This document shows positions 16,820-23,374 of a stretch of DNA of 40,505 bases, piece by piece. Position numbers and translations under genes: made by a program. Source of the stretch: DATBGO01 sp050011895 (lineage in GTDB: Bacteria; Actinomycetota; Actinomycetes; Streptosporangiales; Streptosporangiaceae); NCBI GenBank assembly GCA_050011895.1, contig JBEKIF010000037.1, positions 1-40,505 of the forward strand, read 5' to 3'. The notes beneath the pieces were generated by a model. The model made no database searches, was not told the DNA's origin, and saw only the letters and a list, made by a program, of their open reading frames with translations. Every line of letters begins with the position of its first letter. Position 1 is the stretch's first letter.

Positions 16820-16909
16820 GGACCCCCCGCACACCCGCCAGAGCCCGCGTACCCTTGCTGCCTTCCGGCCCTGGGGGAGTTGGCGGGATAAACGCCGTGC
16901 GAGGGGTCT
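16820..16909 (-). ncRNA. ffs: Signal recognition particle RNA, small bacterial type
   Basis: On the minus strand the transcript would hold the SRP domain IV hallmark CAGGGCCGGAAGGCAGCAA (complement of 16855-16873), with the conserved GGAA tetraloop and the asymmetric internal loop that binds Ffh. The ends pair: GACCCCTCGCAC at the 5' side (16908 down to 16897) against GTGCGGGGGGTC at the 3' side (16832 to 16821), with one G-U pair. This gives a single long hairpin of about 90 bases, the size of the 4.5S-type RNA. The position just upstream of dnaX is the usual actinobacterial one. The exact ends are inferred from the pairing. Confidence 0.93.
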
Positions 16910-16915
16910 GCGGCC

Positions 16916-16938
16916 AGTTTAGCCAGCCGGCCGACTGG
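16916..16938 (-). promoter_or_regulatory. Probable SRP RNA promoter with palindromic spacer
   Basis: On the minus strand TAAACT (16916-16921) ends 7 bases before the deduced 5' end of the SRP RNA and is a good -10 box. Immediately upstream, 16923-16938 is a nearly perfect 16-bp palindrome (CCAGCCGGCCGACTGG on the plus strand) where the -35/-10 spacer should be. No convincing -35 hexamer is seen. Confidence 0.5.
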
Positions 16939-16946
16939 CGGTGCCG

Positions 16947-17113
16947 GATCCCGCCACGCGGCTCCCGATCCCGCTACCGCGGCGCCCGATCCCGCTACCG
17001 CGGCGCCCGATCCCGCCACCGCGGCCCCCGATCCCGCCACCGCGGCCCCCGATCCCGCCACCGCGGCGCCCGATCCCGCCACCGCGGCCCCCGATCCCGC
17101 TACCGCGGCGCCC
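16947..17113. repeat. 21-bp tandem array upstream of SRP RNA
   Basis: Copies start at 16947 (20 bp, diverged), 16967, 16988, 17009, 17030, 17051, 17072 and 17093. Each opens GATCCCGC, continues with TACCGCGG or CACCGCGG and ends in GCGCCC or CCCCCC-like variants. The unit is 21 bp, so long frames cross it on both strands, but the predicted peptides are simple Arg/Pro or Gly repeats with no ribosome site, and I do not consider them genes. The array lies directly upstream of the SRP RNA promoter. Confidence 0.88.
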
Positions 17114-17151
17114 CGGGCCGCCGCATTTCATGATCATGGTTGATAAGGCGG

Positions 17152-17280
17152 GGCCTGGCCCTACCACGGACCCACGATCATGGCCGGCAACTCGCCACGG
17201 GGCCAGGCCGGGCCTGCGCCGATGGGCGACCGGCGCCGAGGCCGTCAGGCCTTGTGGCCGCGGTGAAGAAGGCGCCGGTC
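17152..17280. other. Two GC-rich inverted repeats between array and tRNA
   Basis: GGCCTGGCCC (17152-17161) is matched by its reverse complement at 17200-17209 (38-base loop). GACCGGCGCC (17228-17237) is matched by GGCGCCGGTC at 17271-17280 (33-base loop), ending 19 bases before the tRNA. Either could fold in RNA or cruciform DNA; no function is evident, and 10-bp matches are not rare at this GC content. Confidence 0.4.
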
Positions 17281-17299
17281 AGTCGGTAGGCTTGCCGAC

Positions 17300-17387
17300 G
17301 GAGGATTCGCCTAGTGGCCTAGGGCGCACGCTTGGAAAGCGTGTTGGGGGCAACCCCTCAGGAGTTCGAATCTCCTATCCTCCGCCA
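17300..17387 (+). tRNA. tRNA-Ser(GGA)
   Basis: An 88-base gene including an encoded CCA. The acceptor GGAGGAT (17300-17306) pairs with ATCCTCC (17377-17383), followed by discriminator G and CCA. The anticodon loop CTTGGAAAG gives anticodon GGA (reads UCC and UCU). The long variable arm (TGGGGGCAACCCCTC region) and the GTTCGAATC T-loop are as expected for class II serine tRNAs. It borders the decayed accessory segment that follows. Confidence 0.97.
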
Positions 17388-17448
17388 TGCTGGCTTGCGG
17401 AAACGCCGGTGCTGACATCCGCCGGCCTAGGCGCTTGCCGACCCTGCG

Positions 17449-17471
17449 GGCTCATTTGATGGCTCATTTGA
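17449..17471 (+). repeat. Short direct repeat GGCTCATTTGA
   Basis: Two exact 11-bp copies, 17449-17459 and 17461-17471, one base apart, 62 bp downstream of tRNA-Ser(GGA). They are AT-richer than their surroundings. They could be a trace of integration or target-site duplication at the tRNA, but no integrase is present and the tRNA 3' end is not repeated nearby. Confidence 0.5.
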
Positions 17472-17625
17472 CGAGCCGGGAACATGCCGCTGCCGACACC
17501 CGGCGCTGCTGTTATGCCTAGTCACGGGCACCGCGGATGTACCCGAACAGGTTCACGGCCCGCGGCGGTCGCGGACTGGGCTGACCGCCGAGGCGAACGC
17601 GTCGCTGCCCACGGATCCCGCTGCT

Positions 17626-17859
17626 GTGCCCGCCGCAAAAGTGTGCTGGGTCAGCTCCGATGGGCAGGTCGGCGCGGACCGGGCCGGGGTGATGGAGATC
17701 GCGGCCGAGACCGCGCGGCTGGCCGGTGTGCCCGACCGCGGCCTGCCGCTAGTGGAGGCCGCGGTCGGCAGCCCGCATGAAGCCGCCGATCAGGTGCGAA
17801 TTGCGCCAGACTTGTTTTCTTCGGGACGCGCCCAGCGACCAGGCGGTGGCCTTAGGTGA
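17626..17859 (+). pseudogene. Unrecognised coding fragment
   Basis: From about 17590 to 17790 one plus-strand frame shows strong third-position G/C bias (translating as KVCWVSSDGQVGADRAG, then AETARLAGVPDRGLPLVEA), which then fades before the stop at 17859. There is no ribosome binding site or plausible N-terminus. I do not recognise the protein. It is best read as the remnant of a gene broken at both ends, in a segment with other fossils. A real short gene starting at GTG 17626 is possible but less likely. Confidence 0.35.
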
Positions 17860-17961
17860 CCCGCGGGCACCGCCGAGCGATCAGCTGGAAAAGCTCAAAG
17901 GCGGGCGGGACAGCACTCGATCCGAATCAATGATCAGTGGCGGGTGTGCTTCCGACGGACT
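17843..17961 (+). pseudogene. Frameshifted HigB/RelE-like toxin fragment
   Basis: Two adjacent frames together read ALGDPRAPPSDQLEKLKGGR and then AGQHSIRINDQWRVCF. This matches the C-terminal half of HigB-type toxins of the RelE superfamily, whose usual pattern is PPGNRLExLxGDRxGQxSIRINDQWRxCF. A frame change near 17903 separates the two parts, the N-terminal half is missing, the expected DYH ending is absent, and no HigA antitoxin follows. HigB toxins cleave mRNA at the ribosome; this copy cannot be functional. Confidence 0.65.
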
Positions 17962-18007
17962 CGTCGGTCACCTGCTTCGCGGGCACCGAGAATCTGCGCC
18001 AGCGACA

Positions 18008-19474
18008 TCAGCCGGGAAGAGCGGGGTCGGCCTTGGCTTGTGCAGTTATCACTTCGGCGTGTGCCGGGGGCGGCGTGCTCGCCGGGCGCAGTGGCCCGCG
18101 GCGGAGCAGGGCGCCGGCGGTGGCCGCGCCGGCGGCGAAGATGCCGGCGGTCCACCAGAACGCGGTGTCGTAGCCGTGCGCCAGCGCCAGTCCGGTCAGG
18201 GCCGGGCGGCCGATGAGCCGGGCCGCGGCGAGGTGCGCGGCGAGGTAGGCGGTGACGGCGGCGGTGAAGATGGTGTTCAGCAGCGACGTGCCGACCGAGG
18301 CGCCGAGCTGCTGGCCGACGGTGACGGTGGCGGAGGCGACGCCCGCGTCCTGCGGGGCCACGCCGAAGGTGCCGGTGTTGATCACCGGCGCGATCACCAG
18401 GCCCACGCCGATTCCGGCCAGGATGGTCGGGCCGAGCAGACCCGCAGCATAGGCGGTGTGCGGGCCCAGCTGAGCCAGCCATACCATCGCGCCTGCCGCG
18501 GCCAGCATCCCGGACGCAACCAGCGGCCTGGGCCCGAATCTGGGCATCAGCACGGTCGTGGACAGGTTGGCCGCGAGGATGAGGCCGGCGCTGAGCGGCA
18601 GGAACGCCACGCCGGTCACTAGCGGCGAGTACCCGAGCGTCTGCTGCAGGTAGTAGGTCAGGAACAAGAAGATCCCGAACAGCCCGGCCGAGGCGATGAG
18701 CATCGAGGCGTAGGCGCCGCCCCGGTTGCGGTCGAGCACCACGCGGGGCGGCAGCAGCGGGTGGGCCGCCCGGCCCTGCCACACCGCGAACCCTGCGCCA
18801 AGCGCCACGCCGGCGGCCAGGAACCCCCAGGTGGACGGCGCGTGCCAGCCGTGCGTGGCCGCGTTGGAGAACCCGTAGACCAGGCAGAACAACGCGCCGG
18901 AGACCAGCAGCACGCCGGGAATGTCCAGCCTGGGCTTGCTCTGGGACGGCTGGCGTTGCAGCAGCAGCGCTCCGCCGGTGAGGGCCACCGCGGCGAAGAT
19001 CAGGTTCACATACAGCGTCCACCGCCAGGACAGGTACTCGGTCAGCGCGCCGCCGAGCAGCAGGCCCACCGCGCCGCCGGCCCCGGCGATCGCCCCGTAG
19101 ACGGCGAACGCCCTGCCGCGGTCCTTCTGCCCGGTGAACGTGGTGGTCAGCAGCGACAGCGCCGACGGCACCAGCAGCGCCGCGAACGCGCCCTGGCAGG
19201 CCCGCGCGGTGATCAGCATGGTGAAGTTGACCGAGGCGCCGCCGATGGCCGACACGCCGGCGAACCCGGCCAGCCCGGTCAGGAACGTGACCTTGCGGCC
19301 CAGCAGGTCGGCCAGCCGGCCGCCGAGCAGCAGCAGACTGCCGAACGAGAGGGTGTAGGCGGTGACCACCCACTGCCGGTCCACGGTAGTGAAGTGCAGC
19401 GCCCGCTGCGCGGACGGCAGCGCGACGTTCATCACCCGCCCAGCATCCGGTTGCGGCCTCTGCTGGGCGGTCAC
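18008..19474 (-). CDS. MFS drug-efflux transporter (DHA2-like), 5'-truncated
   Basis: A 488-residue frame of the 14-helix EmrB/QacA type. Motif A is seen as GGRLADLLGRKVTFL and motif C as AIAGAGGAVGLLLGGAL, with many hydrophobic segments and a long C-terminal half intact. The N-terminus is abnormal: family members start with a hydrophobic first helix ending DATIVNVALPS, but here NVALPSAQRAL is preceded only by about 15 polar residues (MTAQQRPQPDAGRVM). Most of helix 1 is therefore missing. Such pumps export cationic drugs by proton exchange, but this copy is probably inactive or altered. ATG at 19432 is another possible start. See the TetR fragment immediately upstream. Confidence 0.7.
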   Translation of the reverse strand: MTAQQRPQPDAGRVMNVALPSAQRALHFTTVDRQWVVTAYTLSFGSLLLLGGRLADLLGRKVTFLTGLAGFAGVSAIGGASVNFTMLITARACQGAFAALLVPSALSLLTTTFTGQKDRGRAFAVYGAIAGAGGAVGLLLGGALTEYLSWRWTLYVNLIFAAVALTGGALLLQRQPSQSKPRLDIPGVLLVSGALFCLVYGFSNAATHGWHAPSTWGFLAAGVALGAGFAVWQGRAAHPLLPPRVVLDRNRGGAYASMLIASAGLFGIFLFLTYYLQQTLGYSPLVTGVAFLPLSAGLILAANLSTTVLMPRFGPRPLVASGMLAAAGAMVWLAQLGPHTAYAAGLLGPTILAGIGVGLVIAPVINTGTFGVAPQDAGVASATVTVGQQLGASVGTSLLNTIFTAAVTAYLAAHLAAARLIGRPALTGLALAHGYDTAFWWTAGIFAAGAATAGALLRRGPLRPASTPPPAHAEVITAQAKADPALPG

Positions 19475-19580
19475 GGACGGCCACCTCTACCGGCTGCTGG
19501 TCGCTCAGCGCAGCTGGAGCACCGCCGACTTCAACCAATGGCTGTCCAACAGCCTCGCGGCGGCACTGCTGCCTACCTGA
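19473..19580 (+). pseudogene. C-terminal remnant of a TetR-like regulator
   Basis: A plus-strand frame ending at 19580 reads TDGHLYRLLVAQRSWSTADF followed by QWLSNSLAAALLPT. This resembles the C-terminal end of TetR regulators, where a PLYYRLLVTGEPL-like pattern is common. No helix-turn-helix part exists upstream; the sequence meets the truncated MFS gene within about 40 bp. A divergent tetR/pump pair that lost its shared middle would look like this. The identification rests on a short match. Confidence 0.4.
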
Positions 19581-19669
19581 ACGGGCCGCAACCCAGCGAT
19601 ACGAGTCCGATCCAGCGCTAGCCGAAGTGCAGCTCGATCTTCAGCCACCACATGACGCCGTGAGGGTAG

Positions 19670-19939
19670 CTCGGAGCCTTCACCATCCTCAACGCCAGCG
19701 CCGCATTGTTCGTCTACAACGAGCTCACCGGCGGCTCAGCCCGGCAGCAGCGCAACGCCGCCTACCTGCACTACGCCCCAGCAACCGGCCGCAACCCACG
19801 ACTCGCGGAACTGCTCGCACCAGCATCACCAGCACTGGCCGACCCACCCGAAACAGCCCTCGAACCAGCGGAACGCTACCGCGACATCCTCGCGCGGATC
19901 CTCAGCGGCCTCCTCGCCCCGGAACCGCCACCTGCGTGA
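19670..19939 (+). pseudogene. Unrecognised C-terminal coding fragment
   Basis: An open frame of about 89 residues (FTILNASAALFVYNELTGG near its start, then RNAAYLHYAPATGRNPRLAE, and a helical end RYRDILARILSGLLAPE) with good coding character but no start site; an in-frame stop sits just before it. Codon use is distinctive, with many CCA, GCA and GAA codons unlike neighbouring core genes, which suggests acquired DNA. I do not recognise the family. It is either the tail of a truncated gene or, less likely, a short gene starting at TTG 19706. Confidence 0.4.
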
Positions 19940-20095
19940 CCACAGCCACCGCGGCAGCGCCCGACAGGAGGACCTCCGGCTATCCGGACTGAATCGCCAG
20001 CACCAATCCAGGGCCGGTCCAGTTGCCAATGCCCTGCTGCGGGACCAGGGACTCGTCGTAACGGGCTAGGGCCCTCGCGAGCGCCGGTCCCGATC

Positions 20096-21292
20096 TCAGG
20101 GTTCTTGGTCGGCGGCGGCCGCGGTCGCAAGTGGCGCTGCCCGGTGCAGCGTGACTGCGATGAGCGGGTACACCAGGACCGACAGGACTCCTGCGCCGAC
20201 CAGGGCGGCCGCAGTGGCAGGGAGCATGACCCCGTCCCGCTCGCCGATCTCAGCGAGCGCGACAAGCAGCGGCATCGAGGTCGCCATGATGAACGTCATC
20301 TCCAGCCGCTGCCGCGTCGTCAGCCTCCGCCGGTAGACAAGCAACGAGGGCAGCCCGCGCACGAGCAGCAGCAGGACGAAGAAGATCAGCAGCCGAAACG
20401 GGTCCTGCGTGATGGCATGGAGGTCGAGCGTCATCCCCGAGGCTACGAAGAAGATGGGGATGAAGATGCCGTAGCCGACCGCGTCGAACTTGTGCTCAAG
20501 GCCGCTGGTATCCACGTTCATCCGGCGGGTCCAGCGGCGCAGTACCAGTCCGGCCAGCATGGCGCCGAGCACGACATCGAGGCCGAACCGGCTTGCGACG
20601 GCGAGCAGCAGGAATAGCAGGACCAGGGCCCAGCGCAGCGTGGTCTGCCCGGTGGCGTCCTGGCCCTCCCGGATGATCCGCTGGATCCCGCGGCTCCTGG
20701 CCAGCCACGGCATGGCAGACAAGGCAAAGGCCAGCACGCCGACCAGGGCCACCGAGACAAGCGCGACGAAATGGTCCCGCTGAGTGAGGAAGACGGCGAT
20801 GACCAGGATGGGGAACAGTTCCCCGACGGTGCCCGCGGCGCTCACGTACCGGCCGAACTCACCGCCGAGCATCGAATTATCGCGCAGGATCGGCAGCAGC
20901 ACGCCCAGCGCCGTGGTGGTAAGGGCAAGCCCCACGGGCACATAGTCCTTGACGTAGCCTGCCGCGCCCAGCCCGGTCACCACGCCCACGGCGATCGCCG
21001 CCGAGATCAGCCAGCCCACGATCCCGAGCTTGCCCGGGCGCTGCCGGAGCAGCAGGGGGTCCAGCTCGTAGCCGGCGAGCAGGAAGAGGAAGCCGAGCCC
21101 GATATTCGACAGCAGCTGGATGTTGGCTGTCTCGGCCAGGCCCAGCCCGTCCGGGCCGATCAGGACGCCGCCGAGCAGAAAGATGACGACCTGGGGGATG
21201 CGCGGGCCCGGCAGCACCGCAACCACCAGCGGCGCGAGCGCGGCCACCAACGCGATGGCAACCAGGTCTTCCAGCCCTCTGGTGAGGTCCAT
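20096..21292 (-). CDS. Cation:proton antiporter (CPA2/KefB-like)
   Basis: A 398-residue integral membrane protein of the CPA2 sodium/proton exchanger family. About 12 hydrophobic helices are visible. Family features include FLLGGVLIGPDGLG near the N-terminus, LLSNIGLGFLFLLAGYELD, the unwound-helix region with GVLLPILRDN, and FIPIFFVASGMTLDL. It would exchange Na+ or K+ for protons across the cytoplasmic membrane. No C-terminal TrkA-N nucleotide-binding domain follows, so it is a minimal form without that regulation. It starts with ATG at 21292 and diverges from the CocE-type gene. Confidence 0.92.
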   Translation of the reverse strand: MDLTRGLEDLVAIALVAALAPLVVAVLPGPRIPQVVIFLLGGVLIGPDGLGLAETANIQLLSNIGLGFLFLLAGYELDPLLLRQRPGKLGIVGWLISAAIAVGVVTGLGAAGYVKDYVPVGLALTTTALGVLLPILRDNSMLGGEFGRYVSAAGTVGELFPILVIAVFLTQRDHFVALVSVALVGVLAFALSAMPWLARSRGIQRIIREGQDATGQTTLRWALVLLFLLLAVASRFGLDVVLGAMLAGLVLRRWTRRMNVDTSGLEHKFDAVGYGIFIPIFFVASGMTLDLHAITQDPFRLLIFFVLLLLVRGLPSLLVYRRRLTTRQRLEMTFIMATSMPLLVALAEIGERDGVMLPATAAALVGAGVLSVLVYPLIAVTLHRAAPLATAAAADQEP

Positions 21293-21632
21293 GATTGGCG
21301 CTCAACCCGAAACGGCGCTGATAACGGTACCTGACGCGGCGCGCCACGCCCTGCCCGCCCGGCCGGAATGTGTGGCCACGGCACCCCGATGGTGCGTACG
21401 CGCGCCCGGGGGCGGCACCGAATCGATGACCCACCAGGCAAGCAGCTGGTCTCCTCTGATCAGGCCAAGGATAGCGAAACGACCGAATCTGGTCGAGGTG
21501 GCCGGTCTGCGTGATGAGCCAGGGTCGCCGCTCGTGCTGCCTGTTACCACGCGATCGGGGTCCTTTGGCCTGGTTCTTCTGGGTAGCCTGGTCGGACTAC
21601 GCTGTCGTGATCCTTACCGCAGAGGCTGGCTG
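21293..21632. other. Divergent promoter region, no gene
   Basis: The space between the antiporter and the CocE-type hydrolase should contain both promoters. The plus-strand frame is open throughout, but codon bias is poor until 21633. A small palindrome with 5-bp arms (CGACC, six bases, GGTCG; 21480-21495) is the only candidate operator I see; it could be chance. Confidence 0.35.
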
Positions 21633-23300
21633 ATGAATCCGCTTTACCGCATCGCTGGCAGGGCAGTCGACCGTGCGATTGGCCTTCCCCCGGTAGCGTC
21701 GCGTTACCTGAGGCGGCGCGATGTCGCGGTTCCGATGCCCGACGGCGTCGTCCTGCTCGGCGACCATTACCGGCCTGCCGGGCATGACCAGCCGCTTCCT
21801 GTGGTGCTGATCCGCTCGCCTTACGGCAGGGCGGGTCTCGCGGCGGTCCTGTTCGCCACACCGCTGGCGCGGCACGGCTTCCAGGTGTTTATCCAGAGCA
21901 CTCGCGGGACCTTCGGCTCGGGCGGTCAGTTTCGCCCGTTCCTGTCCGAGCGGGAGGACGGTCTGGCCACCGTCGCCTGGCTGCGTGATCAATCGTGGTG
22001 TGACGGCCAGGTGTCGATGACCGGCGGTAGCTATCTGGGCCACACGCAGTGGGCCGTTGCGCCCTATGTCGATCCGCCGCTGCGGTCGGTGTCGATGAAC
22101 GTCACCGCCGCGAAGATCAGCGACACCTTCTACCATAATGGCGCGCCGGGTATCAAGGGCGCGCTGACCTGGACCGGGATCATCGGCAATCAGGAGCGGG
22201 GCGTCCTGCACATCGTCCCGACCCCCCGCCAGCTGGCCAGGATAAGACGAGCGTTGCTGAAGGTCCCGCTACAGGCCGCCGACGTCGACGTAACGGGCGC
22301 GCCGGTCACCTTCTGGCGGGACTTCGTCGAGCATGCCGCACCGGACGACAAGTTCTGGGCAGGCGCCGATCACGACACCGCCGACCTGACGCGGCTTCCG
22401 CCGGTCAGCATGGTGACCGGCTGGTGGGACATCTTCCTGCCCGGGCAGCTGAGTGACTACGCGGCCATCCGGGCGGCGGGGGTCATGGCGCGGCTGACCG
22501 TCGGGCCCTGGCTGCATAGCGATCCCGTGGAGCTGAGGGTCGCCATCCAGCAGGATGTCGCCTGGCTGGACCACCATCTGTGCGGTGCCCCGCCGCCGCC
22601 GGGCGCGCCAGTGCGCGTCTTCCTCCAGAAGGCCGACACCTGGCTCGATTTCCAGGACTGGCCGCCGCCGGACGCCGTAGGCATCACCTACTACCTGCGC
22701 GTCCAAGGCGGCCTGAGCCCGGACCCCGAGCCCGGTGACGCCGGGCCCGACACGTTCGTCTACAACCCGGCGGACCCGACGCCGTCGGCGGGCGGACCCT
22801 TCTTGCAGCCGCCGGGCGGACAGGTCGATAATTACGCGCTCGAGGCCCGGCCTGATGTCCTGACCTTTACTACCGCTCCTCTTCCCGCCGACCAGGATTT
22901 GGTGGGGCCCGTCAGGGCGCGCATCTTCGTGCGCGCCGGCCGCAAGTACGCCGACCTTTTCGTCCGGGTCTGTGACGTTGATCCCACCGGCCTCTCCCTG
23001 AACATCGTGGACGGCATCCGGCGGCTCTCGCCGCAGACCGTGCCCGCGCCCGACGTCCTGGTCGGCGACGACGAGGTGCTGGCGGTGGACGTGGAGCTCT
23101 ATCCGACGGCCTACCGGATCCGGGCCGGGCACCGGATCCGCGTGCAGCTCAGCGGAGGTGCCTTCCCTCGTTTTGCCCGCAACTTCGGCACCGGGGAGCC
23201 GTTCGGCACGGCGACCACGGCGGTGCGATGCCGGTTCGAGATCTATCACGACTCCCAGCACCCCTCATCCGTCCTGCTGCCGGTCCTGCCCCGCCCCTGA
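21633..23300 (+). CDS. CocE/NonD family hydrolase
   Basis: A 555-residue protein of the X-Pro dipeptidyl-peptidase (S15)/CocE family, hydrolysing acyl esters or amides. The N-terminal alpha/beta-hydrolase domain has the nucleophile Ser133 in GGSYLG, with a likely Asp264 in TGWWDIFLPGQ and His293 in GPWLHSD completing the triad. The C-terminal jelly-roll domain includes LTFTTAPLPADQDLVGPVRA and ends FGTATTAVRCRFEIYHD, as in the family. ATG at 21633 follows GAGG at about 8 bases; the frame is open much further upstream but without coding character. There is no signal peptide, so it is probably cytoplasmic. The substrate is unknown. Confidence 0.93.
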   Translation: MNPLYRIAGRAVDRAIGLPPVASRYLRRRDVAVPMPDGVVLLGDHYRPAGHDQPLPVVLIRSPYGRAGLAAVLFATPLARHGFQVFIQSTRGTFGSGGQFRPFLSEREDGLATVAWLRDQSWCDGQVSMTGGSYLGHTQWAVAPYVDPPLRSVSMNVTAAKISDTFYHNGAPGIKGALTWTGIIGNQERGVLHIVPTPRQLARIRRALLKVPLQAADVDVTGAPVTFWRDFVEHAAPDDKFWAGADHDTADLTRLPPVSMVTGWWDIFLPGQLSDYAAIRAAGVMARLTVGPWLHSDPVELRVAIQQDVAWLDHHLCGAPPPPGAPVRVFLQKADTWLDFQDWPPPDAVGITYYLRVQGGLSPDPEPGDAGPDTFVYNPADPTPSAGGPFLQPPGGQVDNYALEARPDVLTFTTAPLPADQDLVGPVRARIFVRAGRKYADLFVRVCDVDPTGLSLNIVDGIRRLSPQTVPAPDVLVGDDEVLAVDVELYPTAYRIRAGHRIRVQLSGGAFPRFARNFGTGEPFGTATTAVRCRFEIYHDSQHPSSVLLPVLPRP

Positions 23301-23301
23301 C

Positions 23302-23346
23302 GCCAGCCGGATACCGTTTTAGCCGCCGGATGGGTGCGCGGCTGGC
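23302..23346. terminator. Possible bidirectional terminator hairpin
   Basis: GCCAGCCG (23302-23309) and CGGCTGGC (23339-23346) are perfect inverted repeats between the converging ends of the CocE-type gene and asnB, with TTTT inside the loop. The 8-bp stem and 29-base loop make it a weak candidate. Confidence 0.3.
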
Positions 23347-23374
23347 CGCCACCGGTGCGGCGCTGGCGGTCTGC

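Noticed and set aside
16941..17459. 172-codon plus-strand frame through the 21-bp array
   Set aside because: The first part is a heptad artefact of the 21-bp repeat and the rest crosses tRNA-Ser(GGA).
17934..19538. 534-codon minus-strand frame overlapping the MFS gene
   Set aside because: The MFS motifs and hydrophobic segments are in the other frame (18008-19474); this one is Arg-rich shadow.
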